DNA from: Gautieria morchelliformis
Lineage: Eukaryota > Basidiomycota > Agaricomycetes > Gomphales > Gomphaceae
Reading direction: 5' to 3'
NCBI GenBank assembly: GCA_015179125.1
Contig: WHVA01000235.1
Location: 62,001 to 126,000 of the forward strand
DNA length: 64,000 nucleotides
Below the pieces are notes generated by a model. That model was not told where the DNA came from and ran no database searches. It saw only the letters and a list, made by a program, of their open reading frames with translations. Within the stretch, counting starts at the first letter, position 1, and each line of letters starts with the position of its first letter. Of the stretch, positions 22,848-34,706 are shown piece by piece. The position numbers and the translations under genes were made by a program.

Positions 22848-25800
22848 TCATTCCCAGTTCTCCATATGTGTTGCACTCTTCAGGAGCAGCTTAACAATGG
22901 CATGATGACCCTCTGATGATGCCGCGTGGAGTGCACTGCCATATTTGCCACCTTGCACATTGACATCTGCTCCCTTCTCCAGGAGCAGCTCAACAGTGGC
23001 CTGATGACCCCCTGATGACCCTGCCTGGAGTGCATTTCCATACTTGCCACCTTGCGCATTGACATCTGCTCCCTTCTCCAGGAGCAGCTCAACAGTGGCC
23101 TGATGACCCCATGATGATGCTGCCTGGAGTGCATTTCCATACTTGCCACCCTGCACATTGACATATGCTCCCTTCTCCAGGAGTGTCTCAACAGTGGCCT
23201 GATGACCCCATGATGACGCCGCCTGGAGTGCATTTCCATACTTGCCACCTTGCACGTTGACATCTGCTCCCTTCTCCAGGAGCAGCTCAACAGTGGCCTG
23301 ATGACCCCTTGATGACGCCGCCTGGAGTGCATTTCTATACTTGCCACCTTGCACGTTGACATCTGCTCCCTTGTCCAGGAGCAGCTCAACAGTGGCCTGA
23401 TGACCCCATGATGATGCCGCCTGGAGTGCATTTCCATACTTGCCACCTTGCGCATTGACATCTACTCCATTCTCCAAAAGATCCTGGGATGCTCTTTCTA
23501 GCCCAGCCATTGACGTATAGTAGATGGGAGCGCCTCTCTCTTTAGGATTTGGGTTTTTAAGCCCAAGCCAATTTGAGTACACCCCTGCATCCCTGGATTG
23601 AAGAAGAGCCATAATCAGTCGGCGCAAATCAATGTCATTGTCATTGTCTGGCTGGGCATGGCGAAACCAGTTTCGCGCAGCATATGAACATAGTGGATGG
23701 GATATGCGTGTACCCTTCCTTATGCAACCATGCTGGTTGAATTGTAGCAGGTAGGCTACACATGTCTTGGCCATGAACGTATTGGCCTGTTTTTCGCTGC
23801 AGTGATAGATGGTCAGCTCGACGTGGTTGCGAAGGCCTTCCGAGACCAAATATTCGCGCACGGAGAAATGTGCCAGCTTGAGCTCTGTGAATCTCTCCCG
23901 TTCCTTGGACTCGAAATAATCTGGGTTTGGCAGCACGACGCTAAAGGTGACCAGGCTCGAGCATATGGTCAGGATGTCTAGTGGATCATCAAACCGCCGA
24001 TCTCGGTCGAATAGGGGGCCATTTACGGCATCAGGATTCGTAGCGAGGACATCCACGGCCTGGCTGAGCGACACCTTGTCGACCGAGAAAGCGAGCCATT
24101 GCAGCAATTTGAGAGCATGTACTCTATCGCGCTCGTCGATGTGTAGGAGAATCCTATCGTAGGTCTTGTATAGAGTCGGTGGTAGGTCGGTGAGTGCCAT
24201 CTGAAGCTCGTGGGGAGATCGGCACTTCCGTAGTGAATCCAGCTGACAAACAACCCATCGAAACCTGGCTGACCCGTTAGTAGCGTCCCCGAGAATGTAA
24301 AAATGATCACATACATGCCATGCGCACCATCCAGTAAAGTGATCTTGATGGTTTCCCTTTTTTCTTCCGAGTATCTAATGAATTTGGGATCATCATTCAT
24401 TTGCCTTGACACGTAGACTTGGATGTCGCCGTCGACGAGACTCTCATCCATGGGTACCTGATGGGAAACCAGGTCCCTCAGTGTCTTCTCAATGTCTTGC
24501 TCGTACCGACTCGTTGCTAGGAGGTGTAATTTGTCAAAGTTCCATCCTTGTATTTCTTTGATCAGTTTCAGAAATTCAGGTCGATCTGGACATTCGTCAA
24601 GGGCATCGAAGACGATATACACGTCATTCTTGAAAGTGCCAATGATGGACTTGAGTGTCGACTCCAGTTCCTCGGAAGATGGTGATTGCTTCCCATCCCC
24701 TTTTCTAGAGAATAAGTCCCCCAGATAGTCAGGGATCTTCGGAGATGTTTTTGCAGAGGTCCTCGCGGACAGCTGTTTAATCAGTGCACGAAGAACGGCA
24801 GGTGGCTTTGTATCCTTGCTGTGAAAATCAAAGTAGAAGAATGCAATTGCGAGCGAGGCGTCTGATTCGCAGTGACGGGAGATCTCCCTAATGATGGTCG
24901 AGCTTGGTACACGGATTTGTTAGCAGGATACCTAGATAGCTCAATAGGTTTGAGTTATATACCACAAGATAGTCTTCCCAGCACCAGCTGTGTATACTAA
25001 TCAGCGACGACCATCAATAAGCCAAGCAGAGAATGCACCCTTGCCATGAAGCCATAGCAACGACTTGGGCTTGCCTCTCCAGTCCTGAAAACAGTCTCCC
25101 TGCACAAACCATGCGCCGGTGTTTCCTTCTCGCTCCGTGATGGCAGTCAAATGTTTCGACTCGTAGTCAGGAGCCGACAGCCAATTATAGATATCCTGAC
25201 GACGTTGGTTATCATGTGTCTCCAGCACCAAACGTCTGTCGACATGAAAGGATCAGCTGCAGTCCGCGGTTAGGCAATCAAACCTACGCTTGATCAATGG
25301 CCAATGCCGCAACAGGCTGGTGCTGGACCCTTTGGAGGTTCTCAAGAGTCTTATTAACCTCGCCTTGGTTGAATGTGTAAAACAACGCTTCCATGCGAGA
25401 TGCGCGTACATCCTTTGTTTCTAGCTTCTTCGCCAAGCTCTGCAGCTCGTCGTGACAATCCTTGAGAACACGAGGTAAATTCATGCGATCATTGTTGATG
25501 TCCGACGCATTCCCTGCTGTATTGCCACCTTCAGTCGCTAAGACATCACCAGTTATCGCAGGGGCGTGGGCGGTGCCATCTGTGCGTTCAACATGGGTTT
25601 CCGACGCATTCCCGGAATGGCTAGTTGTCCCAGGGGGATACCCTATGCCATCTGTGCCTTCATACCGGGCTTCTATCGTATTCCCGCGTCCTTTTCGCTT
25701 GAACTTCTTCAAGAGGCTTTTCAGGAGACTCGCATGCCCAATTGGCATCGATTCAGTGCGTCTATTTCCGGGTCGCGAGCCATCCTCGCTGTTTGTCAGC

Positions 25801-26138
25801 AGCGGAGGCTTGCCAGAAGTTTGAGGCTCATTGGGTATACTGAGCGCAGCAGTCAAAGTTGGCAATCGAGAGGACCTTTGGACGTCCTCGGCCACTATGA
25901 GCCCATTAAGGTCAAGGAGCACCTGACGTAGCCCGGAGATCTGGTCGCTGACTCTGCGCATATCTCTGGACGCATTCCTGTACGCAGTTCCATACGCGGA
26001 GCACCTGCCGATAACATCTTCGGTGAGCTGGACAACGGCAATGACGCTCGCTGAGTGGACTGATGAGCATCGCAGTAGAAGGAAAATAAGCATAGCCAAC
26101 TTGCCTGCTCCTCCCAGACCTGCCAGAGCTTCAGCCAT
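22848..26138 (-). CDS. NACHT-ankyrin NLR-like protein, six exons, apparently intact
   Basis: The exons are 26120-26138, 25288-26050, 25039-25235, 24963-24987, 24315-24902 and 22848-24264; all five introns (50-69 nt) are GT-AG and the total is 1,002 codons plus stop. The N-terminus (MAEALAASVIAVVQLTED, then ISGLRQVLLDLNGL) resembles the helical N-terminal domain common in fungal STAND proteins. A Ser/Gly-rich linker follows. The NACHT NTPase has WLSAPDYESKH, Walker A GKAGAGKT (about aa 325-333, assembled across two introns and a 25-nt exon) and Walker B VFDALDEC (about aa 431-438). Six ankyrin repeats close the protein (about aa 795-995). Fungal NLR-like proteins of this type oligomerise on ligand binding and mediate non-self responses; the role here is inferred. 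The ATG was chosen because it gives the family-like N-terminus and lies about 45 bp from a TATA motif. Confidence 0.88.
22860..23475 (-). repeat. Six near-identical 99-bp ankyrin repeats
   Basis: Six 33-aa units share NVQGGKYGNALQAASSWGHQ with only a few changes; variable residues are W/R/G/E after ASS, V/A after N, and D/E before KGA. DNA-level identity is as high as the protein identity, so the array has expanded or been homogenised recently. The last unit is more diverged and runs into the C-terminus. Confidence 0.9.
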
Positions 26139-26180
26139 CAAATCGAGTCGATGGTTATGGGAGTCCAGCACTGCCATCTC

Positions 26181-26188
26181 ATATATAG
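26181..26188 (-). promoter_or_regulatory. Candidate TATA box of the NLR-like gene
   Basis: TATATAT on the minus strand about 45 bp ahead of the chosen ATG. The position fits transcription starting shortly before that ATG and excluding the longer in-frame start at 26258. Confidence 0.35.
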
Positions 26189-27049
26189 ACACTGTGACGC
26201 TCGTGTCAGTGACTCGTCGTGGCAATGCCCTAGTGCCTTTCAGGGCTGTGACAGTCAACGCTATGCGCTTCGCCCACGAGGCAATGGTCTACACAGGAAA
26301 CGATTCACACGTGCCCTGAAACCTAAGAAACTTCGCACTCTCCATCTCCACATCGCAGCACGCTGTTACAGTACCAAAGTGCGACTTCGAGATTTGGTGA
26401 CGACTTGCTCATAAACATGCAACCGCTTACATGACTGGGGACAGCTGTTCGCAGGCACCACGACATACCAAGCAACAGTTGGCATCGGGACTGAGTATAC
26501 TCACCTCTTCAGTAAGATAACGCCCCAACAGACAATAGAGACAACCTTATTTAGTCTCCGCAGATATACCCAACGTAGACAGATCGACACGCAACGGTAT
26601 ACCAGTCACAAGTCCCCATCACCGTCAGACGCTCGGATGCGAAAATTTCGACGATGCATGCGCGAGCAAAAACTGGATAAAAGATCAGCAAGTACCGATC
26701 TATAAATAAGCATATCAGTTTAGAGAATCTCTTTGCCTGCAGGTGAATGTGAATAACAGAGGGTGCTGCTGGCGATGACGGCTGCACATTCGGTCCTAGC
26801 CTTTAGGTATAGATGATACAGGTTAAATACCACAGCAGATATACCTCACAAATCAAGGGGCTAGTTGATCAAGGTTGGCATTCTGTATAATGAGAGTGCC
26901 ATCACGCATATGAACGTTGAAGTAGACCATTACATACTATGCCATTTTTGATCCGCATTGAAATCGTTGTAAGTGTGGAACAGAAGCAAAATAATATAAC
27001 AATCAAGGTCTTCCCCGTTGGTCAAAAGTGACGTTGTTTCGTAGATGTT
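26189..27049. other. Intergenic, nothing recognised
   Basis: Upstream region of the NLR-like gene. Short frames only, no repeat or domain seen. Confidence 0.4.
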
Positions 27050-29020
27050 CTATCCGCGCGTTGATGAGCCGCACATCTCGGTCACGTATCCACTGCACCG
27101 ATGGGCCTTGTCATTCAATAAAAATATTTTACAGACGGAGGTTTCCCAAGAGCTTCTTCGCAGCACCTCCCACATCACATGGAGATCAATCTCAGCCACG
27201 GCCGGATGCTCCATCAACCACCGCGCCTGCTCCTTAGCTGGTACACCTACGGCCGTCGAAAGCCAAAAAAATAAAAACGTCAACCGCGAAATTTCGTGAT
27301 GTGTTTCAAACTTCCTTACCCTCATACAACACACCATACACGCCAAGCGGTATCGGCGCATGCATGCCCAATTTGTCGATAATGGCTTTTGCACCTTCGA
27401 CGTCGGGACACCTGCAACACTCGCCAAGCTCCCCTCGTCGAGCTGCTTACCGCGCCCTAACCGATATCCAACCGTGAAATTTCGGCTCGTCTTCGAGCTG
27501 CACGTGAGGAATAGTGAGTCGCCGATGGGGTCAGAATGGTCAGTGGCGCCGGGCCATACGCCCGGGTTCCCGTGCGCATCATCTCCGCCAGGCACGTACA
27601 TAGTGCGCACGTGTCTCTGCCAGCTATAGCGAGGGTCACCGCCGTGCGTAGGTACAGATAGTGTCTTCCGGGCTCGGGCCGGGCTCAAAAGCCCGGGCCT
27701 GGGCCGGGCCTGGACGGGCTCGGGCTCGACGAATTCTAAGCCCAGCCCTGAGCCCAAGCCCGACCAGGGCTCGGGCCAGGCTCGGGCTTGAGCCCGGGCC
27801 TGTGGGTGTGGGATGTCATCGAAGGGGGAAGTCATCGAAGGGGATGCCGCCCATGCATGTATTTACCTGAACATAGTGTCATATTAAATCCAACAACTAG
27901 ACAACCTCCTCATTCAGTCAGCGTAGCCATTCATGGAATGGCGCGTGTACGAGTAGATAGATATAAAGGAGACGCTATTGCACGTTCTTCCCCTCCACAC
28001 TAGCTACTCGTTTCGAGATGTCTCATGATTACACCATGCGCTCGCACGATGATGGACGGAGGTGAGGCTTGCCACTCCGAGGCCTCATACAGCTTCTGTA
28101 TGCTTACCACGCGATACGATGTAGCTATATGCCACAGGACAGCACCACCGCCAACACTTCCTACCCCATGGACGATGCCTCCTACAGTAGGGCGTACCAT
28201 CAATCGGTACGATCAACCGAAGTAGCGGTTGATTACACAGTGGCCCCTTCTTTTGTCCAGCTTGAGGATGGAAACCTACAAGTGAGAATTCAAACTTGTT
28301 CGAGATTGTAATGTACGCCTCTGACGACTTCTCAGGATGCTATGGGAATGTCTGGAGTTTGGAGCGACGAGGCAGGGGCCGTGTATGACAATGTCATCCG
28401 CGGTGAACCCTCTCAGTATGCGTCGCGAATTTGTGCGAGATGATGAAACTACTGACCCACTCGCAGAAACACCAGGTTTGGCAACGGTAGGTTTAGGTTG
28501 CTTCCTTTTAGGTTCCTCTGCTTCCCCCAGCCTCCTAGTGCCGTGAGGCTGGCCTGGGACTTTCGCGGCATTACTCGGATCCAGATGCGCCGCGCTTGGC
28601 TTCACCACGCGGCCCGAACTGCTTTTAAATGGCAGAGGGCCCATTTCCTGGATTTCCTTGTCGGAGCTGTCGATGACACGCGGCATGGGCAACTTATGAA
28701 GAGTAGTAGATTCAATAGTATGCAGCGACGCAAGTCGCTGCATTAAATACTAATACCCACCCCCACCCAAAAGCCCGGGCTTAAGGGCCGGGCTCAGGGC
28801 TTATGAAAACGAAGCCCGGCCCTGCTCTCGGGCTTTTGGAGGCCTGGGCCGGGCCGGGCTCGGGCTTTTTAGGGCTGGGCTCGGGCTCAGCCCGGGCCTA
28901 GGCCCAAGCCCGGAAGACACTAGGTACAGAGGCGATCGCAAGTTCTCCGTCGATTTCGCTGCCACAAGTCGATGCATCGTTTATAATATTACATTGTGCA
29001 AACTGGTGTAATATTGAATA
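27050..29020 (-). pseudogene. Unknown gene split by a hAT element
   Basis: Outside the hAT insertion (27659-28922 plus one copy of its 8-bp duplication), the minus strand is open from about 29020 to 27450 and reads ...SEIDGELAIASVPTHGGDPR, then YSWQRHVRTMYVPGGDD, across the insertion site. A further stretch (CRCPDVEGAKAIIDKLGMHA, PIPLGVYGVLYEG) lies one base out of frame, and a GTAAGG...CCGTAG intron then leads to PAKEQARWLMEHPAVAEID. The frame change near 27440 and the insertion make it a likely pseudogene. I do not recognise the family. The Pro/Ala/Gly-rich extension of the open frame near 27660-27800 is hAT end sequence, not host protein. Confidence 0.45.
27659..28922. mobile_element. Non-autonomous hAT element 1
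   Basis: The terminal inverted repeats start TAGTGTCTTCCGGGCT; the 8-bp duplication GGTACAGA flanks both ends (27651-27658 and 28923-28930). TAG-type ends and an 8-bp duplication are diagnostic of hAT. Each end carries about 140 bp of tandem GGGCTCGGGC-like subterminal repeats. The 1,264-bp body has no transposase frame; 27830-28745 is unrelated sequence with no recognised product. Confidence 0.88.
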
Positions 29021-29087
29021 TCTAGAGTGTCTGCCTAGGTTGCCCTTATATCCTCCCTTTCTTCACTCCTCAAGCGAACGCAGGCGA

Positions 29088-30368
29088 TGACCAAGGTTCG
29101 CCCTGATTTTTAAACGAATTTATGGGAGGAAGTGGAGCAGTGGGTAGTTGATGCAGAGGGGGTCCAGGTAAGGTATCGTTTTTATGGATTGTTCGCTAAT
29201 TTCTGTGTCCCAGGCTGAGCTTCAGACTGCACTACGGGTGGAGGCAATCACCGACCTCAAGTTCAAAAGGCCATCGGATGTGGATGACCTGGCAAAGGAG
29301 GTCAAGGAAGAGAAGGAGTGGCTTGGGACGTTGACGTTCACAGTCAACCTGGCATTCCTTGACATCGAGATGAACCCAGTCCCCTGTCCCACAGGGTTGC
29401 AACGTCCTTCAAAGGAGCCCGAGGTGGAGGGAGCACTGCGAAGAACCTCCAGAGTATGTGGTTCTTGTACCCTTGCTAACCCATCTAACATGATCTGGGA
29501 TTTTGGTGAAGCTTTGGCTCCCGTCATTTAGCCCACTGCTGTCTCATGTGAATCACAGGCCAGATCAGAGCCCAGTCCACAACAACCCCTTTCGGAGCCT
29601 TCTCGGAGTCCTTCGATAGAGGTGCTACCAGATGATCCACCTCCTGTACCTGTACCGCATCACAAAGGCCGCGTGAACGCGCAGGTTGCTGAGGCAGATA
29701 AGGTACCACAATCGGTGGTGAAGCAAGGCTACCCTGAGCATGCCTTCCTCCTAGGGTGGAAGATCTTTATTGGGGTAAGTGTCACTTGTTCTCGCAGTTG
29801 TTCACAGAGCCAACAGAGACCCCTTCCATAGCCCAAGATGGTTATGAAGCCAGCGAAGTGCAGGTGATGCCTCCGCTGCAGTCACATGTATAGCGGTCAG
29901 GTGGGAAAAATGTGTGGGCGATGCATCTGTGATCACCAGGCCTGTGTGTCACCAGAGGGTAAGTAATTCTCCTTTCGAATCTTCCCTTCACCATCCAAAC
30001 TCATGTGGAGTTTTGGTCCCGTGTCTATAATATGAAGCGAAGGAGGAGAAGGATGGTCGGGAGGCTGATGCAAGGGAGCAGGGGATGAAGGCAAAGGATA
30101 AGGGGTTGACTGCGGGTACATCATCAATCTCTTCGAAGGGTATTCTTGGTAAGTGCCCTCTATTGTCCTCGTCATCGTCTTCGGCTGATTTCCAGATACC
30201 TTCAAAGGTACTTGGACATCTACGCTGGTTGCCAAGGAAAGGGTGGAGGAGCTGGTGGAGAGGTCAGAGGATCTGATGAGGAATGTGTCAGTGAAGTTGA
30301 ACAAGTTGAATGGGAGTGTCTTAGAACTAGAGGGGGTCCAGGCGATGATTAGGAAATTATTAATGAAG
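29088..30368 (+). other. Spliced accessory ORF probably belonging to Gypsy C, antisense to its pol
   Basis: The plus strand holds a run of exon-like blocks: VEQWVVDAEGVQAELQTALR (after a GTAAGG...CCCAG intron at 29169-29214) continuing DLKFKRPSDVDDLAKEVKEE, then a Pro/Ser-rich block, a CGRCICDHQAC block (C-x2-C-x6-C), a charged block (KEEKDGREADAREQGMKAKD) and a coiled-coil end (VEELVERSEDLMRNVSVKLN) stopping at 30366-30368. It ends tail-to-tail about 150 bp from the Gypsy C chromodomain, the same layout as the accessory ORF of Gypsy B. The start is not resolved and the sequence is somewhat decayed. A host gene between two insertions is the alternative. Confidence 0.45.
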
Positions 30369-31106
30369 TAGAGTGTTTTTTAGAATTATTTTGAACATAG
30401 AAGGGTTTCTTGGATTTCTACAAGGTCCTAAGCCTTCGGTTTCTTCGGATATTTTGTGTGAAATTTGGCGAGTCTGCAAGCTGAATTAGTCACATTTGAA
30501 GAGGGTTCCCAAGACCTAGCCTCAGGGGTGTCCCTTCCACTCTACTAAGTATTCGAGCCTCTTTCGGTGAACACGACTATCAAGGATTTTCGAGATTTCA
30601 TATTCATCAGCGGAGTCAATTTCAATGGGAGGCGGAGGATCTGCATGTTGGCCTGGAATAGTAGACGTCGTGGCTGGTTCAAGAAGGGATACATGGAACA
30701 CGGGGTGAATCTGGCAAAGATCCAATGGTAAGCCCAAGCGAAACACATGAGAAGATATTTTAGCCATGATGGGGTATGGGCCAAGTCTTCAATGATCGAG
30801 TTTCTTTGAAGGCCGTCTTGTGCGAATATTTTGCGAGTCAAGCCATACTTTGTCTCCAACCTGAAATTCAGGAATTGGAATGTGTCAACTGGTTGTGGCT
30901 GAAGTGTATTGGGTAATTGATTTCTTTATTTGATCTTGAAGGTACTGATGAAGGTCCTTGATATCTGCCAACTGGCGATAAGCATATTCTGAAGCAACCG
31001 AAGTGAGAGATACTTCAAGCTTTGGGTGGAAGCCTTTGTTGGTGAAAAAGGGTGTGACCTGTGTCGCCAAATGGGCAGTGTTGTTGTACGTGAATTTGGG
31101 GAGGGG

Positions 31107-32260
31107 TGTCATGACGTGTTTATTTCCCATACTCAGAAGCTCAGTTTTCCTATTTTCTCACTCCACCTTCATGTTCGTTCCGATCGCCATTGTCATGTTT
31201 GGCAACCAATTCTCGCTGTTCGCGCCAATTACCACAGCCACGCCGTCTGTATTTCCTGCAACTTGTTACCCCCATTTCCCCTTTCGCTACTCCTCCCCAG
31301 TGTTCGCTTGGCTTCGCCCTCCACCTCAACCTGTCCTCCTTTAGTCACCTCTGTTCACCCTTCCTTGTATTTCGCCGAACGACCATTCGCTGCTCGCATC
31401 ATTTGCCAGCAGGCACACCATCAAATCACAATCGACATCCCTATCCGGCATAATGGCTCATCAGTAACTCCATCAGCTTCTCGATCCAACCCCCATTTGG
31501 TGTTCATATGAGCAGGGTGCGATCGCGGGACGTCCTACCCGTGGGTCGTGTGGGATCAACCCAGTAGATGAAGAACCCGTGCAGGGCAGTGTATATGCGG
31601 GCCCCAAGACACGATTTTGTACACAGGTGTCTTCGCCACCTTCACCCTCCGTCGTTTCATGTTCTCCCTCTTCTCTCACTCTATTGTATGTTTATTTCAT
31701 CTATGTTGTATCATGACTGCGCACCCCTATCCAACCCTGACTCGTGACGGCCTCTTTCCTATTCGCTGACACCTTACGATATAAGTAGTTTACATTCACA
31801 TGTATATTCCCCAGTTCAATTATCATACATCATTCATCTTGTGCAGCTTTGACCTCGCTGTGGTCATCGTCTTAAGCCTTCTCTTGGAGATTTCTATCTT
31901 CGACTAGCAGAGGACTTAGGCATCACTGGTGAGTTCCCATACTTCATCATCATTACTTTAGCCTTCGAACCATTTTCTGTGCTGTTGGCGAAGGGCTCCG
32001 AAGGAGCACCTTCGCCAGCAAAGGGATTGTCGAGACTTAGACAGCCCTTCCATGAGATCTTGCACGTTACATCGTCAAGAGCCACGGGTTATTTCGCTAC
32101 GACTGTAGATAGGGGGAGTCCCGTTCAGGCAACCCTCTTACTTTGTGAACATTCATTGGTTCACCTATTCGCCGAACGGCATACTTATTCGCACAAGTTA
32201 TTCGGGCATTTGCTGTGTTCACTAATACACGATATTAACGCCTGAAAACCAATCTTGACA
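31107..32260. repeat. Solo LTR, family D
   Basis: Begins TGTCATGACGTG and ends CCAATCTTGACA; flanked by AGGGG on both sides (31102-31106 and 32261-32265), a perfect 5-bp duplication. It is a single-copy version of the LTR at 9042-10630, including the CATTCGC-rich 5' half and the GTGTATATGCGGG TATA-like region near 31590. Confidence 0.9.
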
Positions 32261-32269
32261 AGGGGGAGG

Positions 32270-32764
32270 TGTTGGGTGCATTTATGCTCCTGCACCAAAA
32301 TCAAGCATAATATATTCAATTTATTGTATGGTGTTTCAATCTCTTCTCACATTGTTCTTGTACCATGCATCCATTTCTCTGATTGTTTTCTAAATTTTCC
32401 AGTCACTCTCTACCTCTCCATTCCATTTTGTTATTTCTATTTTCACAAGCCGCTGCACCCAGCAGAGTCTGAAATGACTTCGACACGCGAGCTGGGCGCT
32501 AAAGAGCCGGGTAGTAGTACATGCACAGTGAGACAGATTTCCCCCTCTCTCAGTGACAACTAAATTCACTGAGAGAGGCAAGTAAATTAGTCTAGTGTTC
32601 TTTCAATTTATTGACCTAGAAATCCTCTGTAGTGAATTAATTTCTAGGTAGTGTATAATATATTTACAGTGACAACTAAATTCACTGAAAGAGTGAATTA
32701 ATTTCTAGTCTATTCTTTTGAGCAACAAGTCCATACCTACTGCCTATAATTCCTGTCTACTACA
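32270..32764. repeat. Solo LTR, family E (495 bp)
   Basis: Begins TGTTGGGTGCATTT and ends TGTCTACTACA; flanked by GGAGG on both sides (32265-32269 and 32765-32769). It contains two copies of a block with ACTAAATTCACTGA and AATTAATTTCTAG. It lies only 9 bp from the D LTR, in the same G-rich spot of the Gypsy C integrase. Confidence 0.85.
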
Positions 32765-34225
32765 GGAGGATGTCGATCCAGTCATCCTGCTGGTAGTTGA
32801 TGTAGATGTGGAGATACCGTTCTAGGATCTGGTTCACTTGTTCTGTCTGTCCGTTGGTTTAGGGGTGGTAAGCTGTGGATAGGTTGCCTTTGATGCCAAG
32901 GATTTTGCAGAGGGAGGTCCAGAATTGTGACGTGAAGTGCTTTCCTCGATCGGAAATGATGTCACTGGGACTACCATGTTTAGCGAATACATGGCGAAGG
33001 AGAGCATGGCGACGTCTCCTGAATCAATTTCTGAAAATGTCAGAATGAACAGTGCCATCTTTGTGAGCCAGTTGACAATGACGAGGATCATGTCGTGTCC
33101 ATCTGAGAGTGGAAGTCCTTCGATGAAGTCCAAGGAGATCGAGTCCCAGGGCCATTGGCTGATGGGCAGAAAGCGAAGAGGACCGCAGGGTTTGTGAATG
33201 AATTTAGCATGGCGACACTTGGAACAGAAACCGAAATGATGCAGCGAGCGAAGGATGTCCAAGGGAATGTCGTTGTGATCAGGGACATAGGTTTGCTGTT
33301 TGTACAACAGTGTTTTGCCATCTTCTCCAAGTGACCAAGGGTCTGGCTTCCCATTCGGAGGGATGATCACCCTTGTCTCCTGACTGAAGACGAGTGATGT
33401 GGGTTGAGGACAAAGGATCGGTCAACTGTCCCTGTTGGATGGATGTCAACAGTGATGCAGAGTCAAGGATGATGGCACGAATGAGTTGCCCAGTCTTAAA
33501 CATCGACTGGAAGTTGTGAGGATTCACCAATGCGTAATCACCATCCCCCGCTTTAGGGTACATGTCACCTCAACGGGGGTCAAAGCATCTAGGTTTGTGC
33601 CGAGTCACCTGGCTCCATAGCAGATGATGTAGTTGAATCCTGAGAGATGTTCAGACCATCGTACCTGGCGTCAGGTCAGCTGCTTTGTGGTTGCAAAGTA
33701 CTTGAGGTTCTTGTGGTTAGAGAGGATGAGAATGATGTGGGATGCCCCGTCGAGGTAGTTTCGCCATTGCTTAAAGGTGCAGAAGATGGCAAGAAGCTCC
33801 TTGTCGTAGATTTCATAGTTCATCTCAGGTGGTGCCATGCCATGCAAATAGAAGGCGATCAGGTGGATCTCGCCATCAGAGGGGGTGATCTGGGATGATG
33901 GTGACGATGGCGTAGTCAGAGGCATCCATTTCAATGACAATTGGATTTTGGGATCGAAGTGGATGAGGAATGGAGCCTTTGAGAATGCAGCTTTGAATGC
34001 ATTGAAGGCCTCCTGCTGCTTCACATCCGAGGCAAATGGTGTATCCTTCCTGGTCAAGCGAGTAAGTGGTAAGACAATGTCTGAGAACTAAACAATGAAT
34101 CTTCTGTAGAAGTTGGCAAAGCCCAAGAACGATTGGACTTCGCGGAGGTTTGTCAGTACAAGCCACTTTGTGATGGCAGCAGTTTGCTTGATGTCCATGG
34201 AGATGCCAGCAGGAGAGATGATAAA

Positions 34226-34706
34226 TGTAAGGGCAACCCTGGCTAGTTGTGGAGATCACACTACCACACAACTGACAAGGGGAAATCCAAAGTATGTATA
34301 AATGAACGGAGTATACAAGAGAGGGGATTCTCACCTGACAAGGGGAAATCCAAAGAGAAAAGTCTAAGGACCCCCAATGTCAGCGAGCCCGTATTATACT
34401 ACGCTGCGCAGCCAGGGACAACACTTGGCACCCGCCATCAACCCTGCATCCCCCTGACCCTTGATCGACCCTTGATACCACCTATTATGCGAGTCGCTTG
34501 ATTTCCGACACTGTTCCGGGAGTGGAGGTCGGAAATTGGAGTGGAACTGGCAAGGCGAACAGAACTGGTGGAAGTTCTCCCAGAAGCGGAATCATTTCCG
34601 AAAGCGGAGGTGGAGATGGAATCGGAACCGGAAGCGGAGTCGGAAATGGAGTCGGAACTGGGTGTGGTGTCGGAACTGGAAATGGAAAACAGGGTGTCCC
34701 CTGACA
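34226..34706 (-). repeat. Family A LTR, copy 2, with unmatched flanks
   Basis: Reads TGTAAGGGC...CCCTGACA on the plus strand (481 bp). The left flank is ATAAA and the right flank CTGTC. ATAAA pairs with the TTTAT left of copy 1, and CTGTC with the GACAG right of copy 3. It differs from copy 3 at only a handful of positions. Confidence 0.9.

Larger units (their letters stand above)
30520..34225 (-). mobile_element. Gypsy family C, 3' part, interrupted and broken
   Basis: The minus strand has, in order: end of reverse transcriptase and RNase H (34220-33671, with YDKELLAIFCTFKQWRNYLD), integrase zinc-binding and core regions (33563-32770), then after two solo LTRs the integrase end (31106-30885) and chromodomain (30767-30530, with YEISKILDSR and YLVEWKGHP). 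The outer end at 34225 is ATAAA beside a family A LTR, the complement of the TTTAT at the inner end of the 13019-16075 part. It is a fossil with two LTR insertions and several breaks; no 3' LTR was recognised. Confidence 0.82.

Noticed and set aside
27660-27835. Pro/Ala/Gly-rich N-terminus of a 261-aa protein on the minus strand
   Set aside because: This part is the subterminal repeat array of hAT element 1, inside its target duplication, not host coding sequence.
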